From Arthrobacter pigmenti (GTDB lineage: Bacteria; Actinomycetota; Actinomycetes; Actinomycetales; Micrococcaceae): 64,000 nucleotides of DNA. The stretch spans positions 620,001 to 684,000 of the forward strand of contig NZ_JAATJL010000001.1 in the NCBI RefSeq assembly GCF_011927905.1. The letters are read 5' to 3'. The position numbers and the translations under genes are program-made. Below are positions 16,950-26,667 of the stretch, piece after piece. How positions within the stretch are numbered: the stretch's first letter is position 1; every line of letters begins with the position of its first letter. Below the pieces are notes generated by a model. That model was not told the origin of the DNA, ran no database searches, and worked only from the letters and a program-made list of their open reading frames with translations.

Positions 16950-18612
16950 AACTGAACTGATGGAAGAGGCTCAACTGCCCGACGGCGTCGTCACCGACAA
17001 CGTTGGCGGCACCGTGATGACCCTCCTGCGCGGCTACGGAATAGACGCCATCTTCGGCATCCCCGGCACGCACAACCTCGAGTTCTACCGGCACGTTGGG
17101 CCGCTCGGCATCCGCGCGGTGACCACCCGGCATGAACAGGGCGCCGGGTACGGGGCCGACGGCTGGGCGCAGCAGACCGGCCTCCCCGGGGTCGTCATCA
17201 CCACCTCCGGGCCGGGTCTGCTCAACGCGCTGTCCGCGGCGGGAACTGCCTACTGCGAGTCGCGCCCGCTGATCATCCTCTCCCCGGGCGTGCCGGAGGG
17301 CGAGGAGTTCGCGGACATCGGTGCCCTGCACGAAACCAAGGACGCCACGGGAGCTGCCGGCGCGATCGTGGAGTGGTCCCGGCGCGTGCACAGCGGCACC
17401 GAGGCCGCGCAGGCGATACACAATGCCTTCGAGCTGTTCCGGTACTCCCGACCGCGCCCCGTGCACATCGAGGTTCCGCTGAACGTCCTCGAAGGGCCAA
17501 GCGATTGCCCGGCCGAGCTGCTTCAACCCGCACCGCGACGGAACCCGGCGGGCGCGAACCAGCAGGATCTCGAGCTCGCCGCCCGGCTGCTTACCGAAGC
17601 CCGCCGTCCGGTGCTGTTGGCCGGCGGCGGGTCACTCCGCGCCGGCGCGGACCTGCTGCGGCTCGCGGAAATGCTGGACGCGCCGGTGATCACCACCCTC
17701 AACGGCAAGGGCGCCATTCCCGAAACGCATCCGCTCTCGCTCGGCTCGGACATCCGGCTGCCCGCCGCGCAGCAGCTATGCGAAGACGCCGATGTGCTCC
17801 TGATCCTTGGCTCCAAAGTGGGTGACGCCGAACTCTGGTTCCGCAAACTGCAACCGGCGGGGACCGTGATCCGCGCGGACATCCTGGCGTCCCAAATGGT
17901 CAAGAACATCCACGCCGACGTTGCGCTGGTTGGCGACAGCGCCGCCGTCGTACCCCAACTGCTCGCCGAGCTGAAGGACAAGTACGACGACGGCGCCGCG
18001 CCCCGAGCGGAGAGCGGCACCGACCGCGCGGGCCGGCTGCGTCCCGTGCTGCTCGATGCCGCACGGGAACTCGCACCGCCGCTGGCCGCGCTCGCCGAAG
18101 CCGTAGCTTCCGTGCTGCCGCCCGACACGATCCTCGGCGGCGATTCGTCCCAGGTGACATACCTCGGAACGGCGAGTTTTGTGCCGCAGGAGCGGGCGCA
18201 CTCGTTCCTCTACACGCCGGCATACGCAACGCTGGGCTACGGCCTGCCGGCGTCGATCGGCGCGAAGGTGGCGGCGCCGGATCGGCCTGTGGTCTGCGTG
18301 CTCGGCGATGGCGCTCTGATGTTCGCCGTGCAGGAACTGGCAACTGCGGTGGAGCAGCGGCTGGACCTCGTGGTGGTCTGCGCGGACAACGGCGGTTACG
18401 GCGAGATTCGGCAGAACGAGATTGATCGCGGAATCCCACCCATCGGCGTCGAGCTGGTCCAGCCGGACTGGGCTGCCCTCGCAACCGCCTTCGGTGGCCA
18501 CGGCCAACGGATCACCGCTGTGGAGCAACTCGCTCCCGTGCTCGCCGAAGCCATCAACGCAGGGGGAGTGCAGTTGCTGCACGTGCCCACGGTGTTGTTC
18601 GAGCAGGCCTGA
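16942..18612 (+). CDS. Thiamine-diphosphate enzyme, 2-oxo-acid decarboxylase/acetolactate synthase-like
   Basis: 556 residues with the three ThDP domains: PYR (about 18-185) with catalytic Glu in RHEQGAGY (E65), a central Rossmann domain (about 205-335), and PP (about 380-545) with the GDG...N cofactor motif starting about residue 455 (GDGALMFAVQELATA...ADNGGYGEI). The opening GIDAIFGIPGTHNLEFYR and the layout resemble AruI, the guanidino-2-oxopentanoate decarboxylase of arginine breakdown, more than true acetolactate synthase. GTG 16942 is favoured by AGGAG 6 bases upstream; ATG 16960 is an alternative. It probably decarboxylates a 2-oxo acid formed in the pathway. Confidence 0.8.
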   Translation: MPETELMEEAQLPDGVVTDNVGGTVMTLLRGYGIDAIFGIPGTHNLEFYRHVGPLGIRAVTTRHEQGAGYGADGWAQQTGLPGVVITTSGPGLLNALSAAGTAYCESRPLIILSPGVPEGEEFADIGALHETKDATGAAGAIVEWSRRVHSGTEAAQAIHNAFELFRYSRPRPVHIEVPLNVLEGPSDCPAELLQPAPRRNPAGANQQDLELAARLLTEARRPVLLAGGGSLRAGADLLRLAEMLDAPVITTLNGKGAIPETHPLSLGSDIRLPAAQQLCEDADVLLILGSKVGDAELWFRKLQPAGTVIRADILASQMVKNIHADVALVGDSAAVVPQLLAELKDKYDDGAAPRAESGTDRAGRLRPVLLDAARELAPPLAALAEAVASVLPPDTILGGDSSQVTYLGTASFVPQERAHSFLYTPAYATLGYGLPASIGAKVAAPDRPVVCVLGDGALMFAVQELATAVEQRLDLVVVCADNGGYGEIRQNEIDRGIPPIGVELVQPDWAALATAFGGHGQRITAVEQLAPVLAEAINAGGVQLLHVPTVLFEQA

Positions 18613-18648
18613 GCAGTTCACTCAACGCACCAAGAAAGGGACCACGTA

Positions 18649-20247
18649 ATGCAGGAAGCCCCCGCGGCGCTCGCCGTCGACGTCAAGGCCACCGCCAGCA
18701 AGTGGATCGACGCCAACATGGCCCGGCTCTCCGAATGGCACCGGCACATCTGGGAGCTGGCCGAGCCGGCGTGGCGTGAATATCGCTCGGCCGCCTGGTA
18801 CGTGGAGCGGCTGCGGTCCGAGGGCTTCGACGTGGAGGTTGGCAGCGGCGGCATGCCTACCGCCTTCAACGCCGAGTGGACGTCCGGGACGGGCGGTCCG
18901 GTGCTGCTGACCTACGCCGAGTACGACGCCGTGCCCGGCAACTGCCAGGCCGCCACCACCTCGGAAGCCCCGCGGGAGGGCCTGAGCCCTTTCGCGCCCG
19001 GACACACCGATCCGCATTCGGCGCTTGGGATTTCCACGTTGGCCGGACTGCTGGGCGCCAAGCATGCAATGGAGGTCCACGGCATCGACGGCACCCTGCG
19101 CTACACCGGCGAGCCCGCCGAGAAGGTGCAGGGCTCCAAGGTGGTGCACGGGCTGCGCGGCTATTACGACGGCGTGGACGCGATCGTCAGCTTTCACCCG
19201 TTCTACATGCTGCCGCTGTGCAACACCGCCCGCTGGGACACTCAGTGCGGCAGTTACTACTCCAAGGTGTACTCGTTCATCTGTGACGAGCCGGAGACCT
19301 GGCAGCTCTCGTCCAACCCGAACTCGCCCATCCCGGCGTCCCACTCGGCAGCCCGGGCACCGGGCGCAAACGTGGCGCTGATGCAGATGTACACCAGTTC
19401 GCGGGTGATGCAGGATGCGATGCTGCCCTCGTTCGGAGGGTGGAGCCTGTCGGATGCGATCCTCGGCTCCGGGCAGGCCACGGCGGATAACCTGCCCGCG
19501 CGGATCGCGCAGATCCAGTACTCCTGGCGTTGCCCCACGCTGGAGATGGCTGAGCATGTGCTGTCCGTCCTGGACCGCAACGCTACGCACGCCGCCGCCA
19601 TGGCGCACTGCCGCGTCGAGGAGACGTGGGTTGCCCGCAACCGCCCCGGCATCACGAATCACGTGCTGGCCGAGGCGCTGTATGCGAACCTCGAGCAGGT
19701 GGGAGCGCCTGTTTATAACGACGACTCCGTCGCCGCCGCCCAGGCGATCCAGTCCGGTCTGGGCATTTTGCCGATGGAGAAGCCGTTCCTGGACGAGTGT
19801 GAATCCCTGATTACGCCGCAGGACGCCGAACGTGCGCTGCGCGAGCACCTGGCGCCGTGGCAGAAGAACTGGACTAGTGATGACTACGTGGAAATGACGC
19901 ACTACGCGCCGACGGTCCGGTTCTACGTCTCACGACCCGCGCTGAAACCAAACCCCGACGGCGGCGCCTACCCAGGCTGGGTGATGAACGCACTCGGCGG
20001 CATTCCGGCGGCTATCGATCCCACCATCGAGGTTGCCGGAAAGACGATTGCCGGTACGTTTGTGGATCTGTTGACGAACTCCCAACTGCTCGCCGAAGCG
20101 GGCGATGAGTTCCGGCGTCGTAAAGCTGAGGACCCAACCGGGCCGCTGCTTCCCGCTGATTTTGTGGCGCCGGTTGGGCTGGCGTGGCCGGATTACTCTA
20201 GGGCTGAGGGCTCCGAAGGAAGGATCTGGAACCCGCAGACGCTCTGA
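18649..20247 (+). CDS. M20-family amidohydrolase, AbgB/aminobenzoyl-glutamate hydrolase-like
   Basis: 532 residues, longer than ordinary M20 peptidases and like the AbgB type. TYAEYDAVPGNCQ matches the AbgB QYDALPG motif, YTGEPAEKVQGSK holds the catalytic Glu region, and SFHPF gives a metal His. The region corresponding to AbgB GHGCGHN reads GHTDPHS. It should hydrolyse an N-acyl or amide bond of an amino-acid conjugate in the cytosol. AAGAAAGGGA lies just before the ATG. It ends the MHS permease operon; spacing to the ThDP gene is 36 bases. Confidence 0.82.
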   Translation: MQEAPAALAVDVKATASKWIDANMARLSEWHRHIWELAEPAWREYRSAAWYVERLRSEGFDVEVGSGGMPTAFNAEWTSGTGGPVLLTYAEYDAVPGNCQAATTSEAPREGLSPFAPGHTDPHSALGISTLAGLLGAKHAMEVHGIDGTLRYTGEPAEKVQGSKVVHGLRGYYDGVDAIVSFHPFYMLPLCNTARWDTQCGSYYSKVYSFICDEPETWQLSSNPNSPIPASHSAARAPGANVALMQMYTSSRVMQDAMLPSFGGWSLSDAILGSGQATADNLPARIAQIQYSWRCPTLEMAEHVLSVLDRNATHAAAMAHCRVEETWVARNRPGITNHVLAEALYANLEQVGAPVYNDDSVAAAQAIQSGLGILPMEKPFLDECESLITPQDAERALREHLAPWQKNWTSDDYVEMTHYAPTVRFYVSRPALKPNPDGGAYPGWVMNALGGIPAAIDPTIEVAGKTIAGTFVDLLTNSQLLAEAGDEFRRRKAEDPTGPLLPADFVAPVGLAWPDYSRAEGSEGRIWNPQTL

Positions 20248-20290
20248 ACCCGGCGCCGCTGACTGCGTTCACCATGGTTCTACCGAAGTC

Positions 20291-21760
20291 TTATGCCAAG
20301 GAACTGAATGGGTCCGAGACGCCGTGCGACTGAGAACGAGAGGAATTCATCCCCGTCAGCTGTGTGTAACGCGGTAGCCGTTCCGCGTACTTCTTAGTGA
20401 GAGCTGGATCGGGTTGATAACTCGCTTCAACAGCGCCAGCCAGTTGGCGGAGCACATCGGTGGATCCGTACACGCCCACCGCGAGACCCGCCAACGCTGC
20501 TGCACCCTGGGCAGCTCCGTGTCCGCTGGCAGGCCGCACGATGGGTATTCCCAGCACGTCGCTCTTGATAGCGAGCCATGCGCGGGATGAGGCACCTCCA
20601 CCTGTGCTTATGGCGCGATCAACAGCGAAACCATGGTCCCTCAAAGCCGCCACGTCTTGAGCAAGGGCTAACGCATTGCCTTCCATGGCGGCAAGCATAA
20701 GATCGGTGCCGTCAATCGCGAGATCGATTCCATCGATGATTCCTCGTGCGCTCTGATTCCAGGATGGTGTGCGCTCCCCGGCAAGACTTGGCACCATGGT
20801 GAGCCTGCCAGGGCGGTCTCGGGAGAGGATCGCATCGTCGTCACGCAGGTCTCTCGTAGTGTCCAGGTTGTTGATCCAGTCGACGGTTGCGCCGGCGGTG
20901 ACCTGCGCAGTAATCAAGAGATCGACGTCGGGCACACAATGGCGGGAATGGATAAAACCAGGGACGTAGGTCCCGCGAGGCACAGCCAGGATCGTGACGC
21001 TGGAGAATCCAGTCATATCTACGAGGGGATCACCGACCTCCAGTGTGCCTGCTTCGAGCGCCGAGCCCACAGAGTCGATACCGCCGGCGACCACGGGAGT
21101 CCCGACCGGAATGCCAGTCACCCGGGCAGCTTCCGCCGTTACCCAGCCGACGACGGCCGACGAGGGAACGATTCGTGGGAGGTACCGCATGGAGGGTTCG
21201 GCTTTGAGTAGTCGTTCGTCGAAGGAGGTCTCTTGGTCGTTGAAACCCTGCATTAGCGACGCGGTCGTGTCGTCGAGGACAGCAACGCCGGTAAGTTGCT
21301 GCACTATAAAGCCGTTTGCCGATAAAACGTGTGTGGTCTTGTCCATGGCGCTTGATCGATGACTCGCCAACCAGGGAAGCTTGGCAGTTCCGAAGAACGG
21401 GTCTGGTCCGTTCCTTGACTCCGGCACAACATCCGCAATGCGGTTAGCCTCATTCACAGCTCGTCGATCCAGCCAAGTCAGAGCTGGAGCTGTTGGCGTG
21501 CCGTCCGCGTCAATGGGAACCAGGGTGGGAGCTTGCGAAGTGACGGCGACTGCCGTCACCGGTGAGCTGCCGATGACAGTGGTAGCAGCACGGGCCACCG
21601 CAGCCCACCACGATCGGGCATCCTGCTCTGCTCCTGCGCCGTCCGTCGCAGTGGGATAGCGGACTGAGCAATCCGCAATACGCTGACCGCACGTATCTGT
21701 TGCTACAACTTTCACCGAGCTTGTGCCGACGTCAATGCCGATCAGCAGGCCTGATGTCAT
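20291..21760 (-). CDS. FGGY-family carbohydrate kinase (xylulokinase-like)
   Basis: 489 residues. The N-terminal phosphate loop LIGIDVGTSSVKVVATD is the FGGY/hexokinase-fold signature; TGFSSVTILAVP and AISTGGGASSRAWLAIKSDVLG are the second-domain phosphate and adenosine motifs. It would phosphorylate a sugar or polyol imported by the ABC system of the same operon. ATG 21760 overlaps the dehydrogenase stop (ATGA), so the 14 extra residues upstream in this frame are not used. Similarity suggests a ketose or polyol substrate; the exact one cannot be told. Confidence 0.87.
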   Translation of the reverse strand: MTSGLLIGIDVGTSSVKVVATDTCGQRIADCSVRYPTATDGAGAEQDARSWWAAVARAATTVIGSSPVTAVAVTSQAPTLVPIDADGTPTAPALTWLDRRAVNEANRIADVVPESRNGPDPFFGTAKLPWLASHRSSAMDKTTHVLSANGFIVQQLTGVAVLDDTTASLMQGFNDQETSFDERLLKAEPSMRYLPRIVPSSAVVGWVTAEAARVTGIPVGTPVVAGGIDSVGSALEAGTLEVGDPLVDMTGFSSVTILAVPRGTYVPGFIHSRHCVPDVDLLITAQVTAGATVDWINNLDTTRDLRDDDAILSRDRPGRLTMVPSLAGERTPSWNQSARGIIDGIDLAIDGTDLMLAAMEGNALALAQDVAALRDHGFAVDRAISTGGGASSRAWLAIKSDVLGIPIVRPASGHGAAQGAAALAGLAVGVYGSTDVLRQLAGAVEASYQPDPALTKKYAERLPRYTQLTGMNSSRSQSHGVSDPFSSLA

Positions 21761-22827
21761 GGAAGTGCCAATCCCGCCACCTGAGGAGGCGCTGGCTCCC
21801 ATAGTGGGTTCAATGCCGGTTCGCCTTGAACGTATCGCCGGACCTCCTCTGCGACACCAGCGGCGGCGCGTTGGGCGGTTTGCTTGCTTGCACCAGCGAT
21901 GTGCGGGGTCACCACCACATCATGTCCCTCATGGGCGAGCGAGAACAACCGGTGGCTGAAATCAACTGGCTCTTCAGGGAAGACGTCGAAGGCGGCTCCG
22001 CCGAGGTGACCGCTCTCGATGGCGGTGGCGACGGCGTCGTAATCGACGAGCCCACCGCGGGCGGCGTTCACCAGAAGCGAGCCCGGACGCATCAGCGCGA
22101 TTCGATCTGCATTCACCATGGAACGGCTCTCCGCCGTCAGACGCGCGTGTACCGAGACAAGGCCGCTTCGACGAAAGACCTCCTCAGGCGAGGAGACCTG
22201 CTCAATGGCATCGTCCAGAAGACCAGCAGGGAGATAGGGGTCGAACACGACCACGTGCGCACCCATCGCATGGAATACGCGGGCGACATGCGCCCCGACT
22301 GCACCCGCGCCAAGCAATCCGACGGTTGATCCCGACACCTCGCTGCCCACTGCATCGTCTCTATAGAGGTCACCGCGCCACTCGGAACGCATCAAACTCG
22401 AGTGTGCAAGCGGAATTCGCCTCAGCAACGCCAGAGCCAGGCCGATAGTCATCTCTGCGGTGGCGATTCCATTCCGTCCCGGCACGTTGGCGACCCGGAC
22501 GCCACGCTTGCGAGCGGCTTCTACATTGACGTTTGTCGGACCGCCGCGCGAAACCGCGATCAATTTCAGATCAGGTGAGGCGTCCAGCACGCGCTCCGTC
22601 AAGGGCGCGAGCTGGGTGACAATTGCTGACATTCCCTGCAGGGCAGCAATTAGCTGATCTTCGGTCCCTGAGGCTTCGTCCACTTCCCCAACTCGGCCGA
22701 ACGGCTCATCAGGCCAGCCGAATTCGATCTCTCGAATCTGAGCACGATCGCCTAGAGCGCGCTCCAGGGATTCGCGTAGGAGCGCGGATCGTATGAATCG
22801 GTCGCCGGCTGCAAGCACTCGAGTCAT
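21757..22827 (-). CDS. D-2-hydroxyacid dehydrogenase (phosphoglycerate dehydrogenase-like)
   Basis: 356 residues. NAD-binding fold with GLLGAGAVGAHVARVF and acidic VFDPYLP; catalytic Arg in LVNAARGGLVDYDAV, Glu in VFPEEPVDF and His in VVTPHIAGAS are all present, so the enzyme looks active. It reduces 2-oxo acids or oxidises 2-hydroxy acids with NAD(P). Start 22827 has AAAGGA 8 bases upstream, better than 22866. It sits between the ABC binding protein and the kinase, where rhamnose loci normally have a mutarotase or isomerase, and may act on a sugar-acid intermediate. Confidence 0.88.
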   Translation of the reverse strand: MTRVLAAGDRFIRSALLRESLERALGDRAQIREIEFGWPDEPFGRVGEVDEASGTEDQLIAALQGMSAIVTQLAPLTERVLDASPDLKLIAVSRGGPTNVNVEAARKRGVRVANVPGRNGIATAEMTIGLALALLRRIPLAHSSLMRSEWRGDLYRDDAVGSEVSGSTVGLLGAGAVGAHVARVFHAMGAHVVVFDPYLPAGLLDDAIEQVSSPEEVFRRSGLVSVHARLTAESRSMVNADRIALMRPGSLLVNAARGGLVDYDAVATAIESGHLGGAAFDVFPEEPVDFSHRLFSLAHEGHDVVVTPHIAGASKQTAQRAAAGVAEEVRRYVQGEPALNPLWEPAPPQVAGLALP

Positions 22828-22929
22828 GAGGTGCAGTCCTTTCCGCCGTGAAATCAGTCGCGGCATTCAAATCATTCGGGTACGACGGACGGCCGTATCG
22901 GTCACATTGGTCCACAGCGCGGTGCGCTA

Positions 22930-22966
22930 CCTGTGCCCGCCACGCTCTGAGCGGGACGGGCACAGG
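22930..22966 (-). other. Intercistronic stem-loop downstream of the sugar-binding protein gene
   Basis: A perfect 10-base stem (CCTGTGCCCG / CGGGCACAGG) lies 12 bases after the binding-protein stop and before the dehydrogenase gene. It has no T-tract. Such hairpins often protect the upstream binding-protein mRNA and reduce read-through to the next genes. Confidence 0.55.
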
Positions 22967-22978
22967 CAGCCGGCTGAA

Positions 22979-23965
22979 TCAGCCGCCGTACACCTCGTCG
23001 TAGTACTCCTGCGCATTTGACTCGTCGATTACCTCGACTGGCATGTACTGGTCCTTCTCAACTTCTTCCCCGTTCAGGAGGGCAGACGTCATGTCAATCA
23101 GCGTGCGGCCGTGAGCCTTACCGCCCCCAAGGCTGATCGAGGTTTTCTGGGGTTCTCCGTTGATGATGTTCTGGATCTCCTGCTCAGTAGCGTCAATGCC
23201 GAACAGCCCGAAGGAGTCGTAGTCCGAAATGCCAGCGGACTTGACGCCTTCATTCGCTCCGACAGCCCCGCCTCCACCGATCGTTGCAATGACTTTCATG
23301 TCCGGATTGGCCTGGAGGAAGTTTTCGGCATTAGTCACGCCTTCCTCCGCAGTGAGTGCTGGAGCAGTGGCAACGAGTTCCGCATTTGGAGCGAGCTCTG
23401 CTATTGCTTCCTTGATTCCGTTGGCTCGCTCGATGATCTCCGGGAACCGGGGCAGATCCATCAAACCCCACTCAACTGGTTCGTCGGGGTAGTTCTCGTT
23501 TATCCAGGCAGCGGCGGCTTCACCGTTTGCGTATCCCGTGTCATAGGCGTTGACAAGATATTGAGCATCGTAATTCTCAAGCACTTGGGTGTATCCAACT
23601 ACTTCGATTCCAGCCTCCTGTGCCCTCAGAGTGACATCAGTAAGCGCGTTGGACTCAACGGCACAGATGATAATGGCGTCTACACCCTGCTGGATGAAGT
23701 TTTCGATCTGCGTTACCTGCTGCCCGGCGCTATTCTGGGCATCGACGTAGTTGACCTCCAGCCCCTCTTCCGCGCCGTACTCCTGTGCTTCCTGAACGAG
23801 CTCCGCCCATACCGGGTTGCTGAGGTCCGAGAACGTAACACCCACGGAGTAACTGTCGCTATCGTTGTTGCCCGCGGCCGGAGTGGTTGCGCCGGGGGTG
23901 GAGCAACCAGTCATGGCCAACAGTGCTGCTGCTGACGCCGCTATAAAGGTACCGACTTTTTTCAT
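22979..23965 (-). CDS. Sugar ABC transporter substrate-binding lipoprotein (RbsB/RhaS-like)
   Basis: 328 residues. The signal peptide ends in the lipobox AMTGC (about 16-20), followed by a low-complexity linker and a periplasmic-binding-protein type 1 fold (YSVGVTFSDLSNPVWAELVQEA, QIENFIQQGVDAIIICA, VIATIGGGGAVGANEGVKSAG). It delivers a sugar to the RbsC-like permease. ATG 23965 with GAAAGGGAAA upstream is chosen over 24010 because it starts the signal peptide (MKKVGTF). It is the third transport gene in the DeoR-controlled operon. Confidence 0.92.
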   Translation of the reverse strand: MKKVGTFIAASAAALLAMTGCSTPGATTPAAGNNDSDSYSVGVTFSDLSNPVWAELVQEAQEYGAEEGLEVNYVDAQNSAGQQVTQIENFIQQGVDAIIICAVESNALTDVTLRAQEAGIEVVGYTQVLENYDAQYLVNAYDTGYANGEAAAAWINENYPDEPVEWGLMDLPRFPEIIERANGIKEAIAELAPNAELVATAPALTAEEGVTNAENFLQANPDMKVIATIGGGGAVGANEGVKSAGISDYDSFGLFGIDATEQEIQNIINGEPQKTSISLGGGKAHGRTLIDMTSALLNGEEVEKDQYMPVEVIDESNAQEYYDEVYGG

Positions 23966-24042
23966 TGGTATTTCCCTTTCGGATTGCTGACATCTCGACC
24001 TCGATGTCAAGAGTTGTTTCGAGGGCTTGGTGATTTGAGGAA

Positions 24043-25044
24043 TTAGACGGTGACGCGGTTTGAAGGCTTGGTCAGGGCAACGCCACCAATTTGCTTGCGA
24101 CGTCCGGATGAGGACTTGGACCGCGCGTCGTAAATCACGGCAATGAGGAGGATGGCGCCCTTGAGGACCAGTTGGACGTATTCGCTGACGTTCATCAGAA
24201 CGAGGCCATTGTCGAGAACTCCAACAATGAGAACACCGACGAATGCTCCGAACAGATGACCGCGCCCTCCCATGACGCTCACTCCGCCAAGCACACAGGC
24301 GGTGAGGACGTCGAATTCAAAGCCCGCACCGGTTGATGACTGTGCCGAGTTCAAGCGGGAAAGTAACAGCACCGCCCCAATTGCGGTGAAGAAACCTCCA
24401 AGCGCGTAGACGAAGATCAAGGTCCGGCTGGTGTTTACACCCGAGAGCCGTGCCGCTTCAACGTTGTTTCCGATGGCATAGAAATAGCGCCCGATGTACG
24501 TCTTGTTGAGTAGGAATATCCCTGCCGCCCAGACCAGAATCATGACTATGAGCGATACAGGAACACCTGCAAGGGCTCCCTGTCCAAGGAACGAGAACTC
24601 GGTCGGAAAGCCGAAAATCGGCAGGCCGTCTGAAAGCAGGTAGCTAACGCCGTTCAGAATCGTCATCATTGCGAGGGTGACGATGAGCGGAGCGACCCCC
24701 GTCAGCGTGATGATCAGCCCGTTGATCAGGCCGATCGTAGTACCGAGCACGAGCACCGCGACGATGGCGATATACCAGGGCAGGCCGTACTGGGACATGA
24801 GGAGCCCGCACACCACGATATTCAGTGAGATCTGATAACCGACAGACAGGTCAATGCCGCCGGTGATAAGGATGAAAGCAAATCCCACGGCAACAATCCC
24901 GAGGGTAGCGACTTGGCGGGAGATATTGAACAGATTGTTCGGATCGAGGAAATTCGGAGTGAGCAGGCTGAACCCGATCACCAGCACGATCAGAACCAGG
25001 AGGATGCCGAGTTCATTCATCCTCGGTGCAAACTTTGTAATCAT
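24043..25044 (-). CDS. Sugar ABC transporter permease (RbsC/RhaP-like)
   Basis: 333 residues with 8-10 hydrophobic helices. LLTPNFLDPNNLFNISRQVATLGIVAVG and the LTGGIDLSVG motif are typical of RbsC-type permeases, as is TACVLGGVSVMGGRG near residue 245. Only one permease gene is present, so it would act as a homodimer. It overlaps the ATPase gene by four bases (25041-25044). Confidence 0.92.
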   Translation of the reverse strand: MITKFAPRMNELGILLVLIVLVIGFSLLTPNFLDPNNLFNISRQVATLGIVAVGFAFILITGGIDLSVGYQISLNIVVCGLLMSQYGLPWYIAIVAVLVLGTTIGLINGLIITLTGVAPLIVTLAMMTILNGVSYLLSDGLPIFGFPTEFSFLGQGALAGVPVSLIVMILVWAAGIFLLNKTYIGRYFYAIGNNVEAARLSGVNTSRTLIFVYALGGFFTAIGAVLLLSRLNSAQSSTGAGFEFDVLTACVLGGVSVMGGRGHLFGAFVGVLIVGVLDNGLVLMNVSEYVQLVLKGAILLIAVIYDARSKSSSGRRKQIGGVALTKPSNRVTV

Positions 25045-26564
25045 CCGATTTTCCCTTCAGCAGCCAAAGCCAGCACTGCCTCTTGCGTAATGTCTCGCTT
25101 TTCCAAAATTCCCTGTTGCTCACCTTCGCGGAGAACGACGATCCGATCTGCCATCCCAATCAATTCCTCCATGTCGGAAGAGATCATGAGGATCGTTTTT
25201 CCTTCCGCAGCGAGCCGATTCATGATCAGGTAAATCTCGGCCCGGGCGCCGACGTCGATCCCGCGTGTGGGCTCATCGAAAATGAGCACTTCTGGCTGGG
25301 TTGCCAACCACTTGGCGAGAACGACTTTCTGCTGGTTCCCGCCACTGAGATTTGCCACCTTCGAGGAACTTCCAGGAGCCTTGATGTCCAGGTTCTGCAT
25401 GTAATTGTTGGCGAGCTTTGCTACTCGCTGTTGCGGGATAACCCCAAATCTGGACATCCCTTTCAGCAAGGGCAGGGAGATGTTGTCCCTTATGGAAAAG
25501 TTGAGTATCGCACCGTGCCGTTTGCGATCTTCGGGGACCAGGGCTATCCCATGATTGATCGCCTGGATGGGGTTTCTGGAGAGCACGGACTTGCCGTGCA
25601 AGGTAATGCGACCAGACTGTGCAGGCTTGCTCCCGAAAATAACCTCCATGAGTTCTGTCCTGCCGGCACCAATCAGGCCGGCGAACCCGAGTATCTCCCC
25701 GCGGTGTGCGTCAAAGGTGATCCCGCGGACGCCATTCCCGCTCACATTCTCAGCGGCGAGAGAGATCTCACCGATCGACGATTCCCGCATCGGATATCCT
25801 TCACTGAGCTCACGCCCCACCATCAGGTTGATCAGTTCGTTCCGCGTTGTCTCGCTGGTCTTTCGGGTTCCGATGTACTTGCCATCGCGGAGTACGGAGA
25901 CGCGGTCGGAGAGGCGGAAAATCTCATCCATGCGGTGGGAGATGTAGACAATGGTGATGCCGTGACTCTTGAGTACGTCCACTACGCGGTACATAGCCTC
26001 CACCTCGGACGCTGTCAGCGGCGCGGAGGGTTCATCCATGATGAGCAGGCGGGCTTCCTTCGAGATGGCTTTTGCGATCTCGACGATCTGTTGATAACCC
26101 GTGGTGAGATTCTCAACGAGTGAGTCTGGGTTGATGTCGACGCCCAGCCTTTTGAACAGCTCAGCGGATTTCGCTCGCATCGTCTTCTTGTCGAGTACTG
26201 GTCCCCTGGCGATGTATTCACCGAGGAAGACATTGTCGGCAGCGCTCAGAGTGGTTACGAGAGTGAACTCCTGGTAGATAACGGCTACGCCCAGCTTCCG
26301 TGCGAGCTGCGGAGTCAGCGAGGGATATTCTGAGTCCCCGATGGTTATGGTTCCGCCGGTGGGTTCAATAGCCCCCGCGAGGATCTTGATGAGAGTGGAT
26401 TTGCCGGCGCCGTTCTCACCGACGATCGCATGAACTTCACCTTCTCGGAGATCGAGGCTGACGTCGTCGAGCGCGGTGACGCCTGGATACTGTTTGAAGA
26501 CGGAGTTGACGCTGAGCAGCACGTTTGCCGCGCGAGGTGTCGAGATTACGTCTGAGCTCATCAT
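25041..26564 (-). CDS. Sugar ABC transporter ATPase (RbsA/RhaT-like), two nucleotide-binding domains
   Basis: 507 residues with two ATPase domains. The first has Walker A GENGAGKST and IMDEPSAPLT; the second has LSGGNQQKVVLAKWLA and FDEPTRGIDVG, while its Walker A is degenerate (GLIGAGRTE), as is usual for RbsA-type proteins. It energises uptake through the RbsC-like permease. ATG 26564 was chosen because GGGAGG lies 6 bases upstream; TTG 26570 and ATG 26561 are alternatives. It is the first gene after the DeoR gene, behind its own promoter. Confidence 0.92.
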   Translation of the reverse strand: MMSSDVISTPRAANVLLSVNSVFKQYPGVTALDDVSLDLREGEVHAIVGENGAGKSTLIKILAGAIEPTGGTITIGDSEYPSLTPQLARKLGVAVIYQEFTLVTTLSAADNVFLGEYIARGPVLDKKTMRAKSAELFKRLGVDINPDSLVENLTTGYQQIVEIAKAISKEARLLIMDEPSAPLTASEVEAMYRVVDVLKSHGITIVYISHRMDEIFRLSDRVSVLRDGKYIGTRKTSETTRNELINLMVGRELSEGYPMRESSIGEISLAAENVSGNGVRGITFDAHRGEILGFAGLIGAGRTELMEVIFGSKPAQSGRITLHGKSVLSRNPIQAINHGIALVPEDRKRHGAILNFSIRDNISLPLLKGMSRFGVIPQQRVAKLANNYMQNLDIKAPGSSSKVANLSGGNQQKVVLAKWLATQPEVLIFDEPTRGIDVGARAEIYLIMNRLAAEGKTILMISSDMEELIGMADRIVVLREGEQQGILEKRDITQEAVLALAAEGKIG

Positions 26565-26667
26565 CGCCAACCTCCCGCGTGATGAGAGGTCGATGCTTTT
26601 TCCTTCATCTCACGTCCTTGTTCGTTGAAGCCTGCTTCAGCGCTTCGGTGCGCGAAAGCTAACACTG

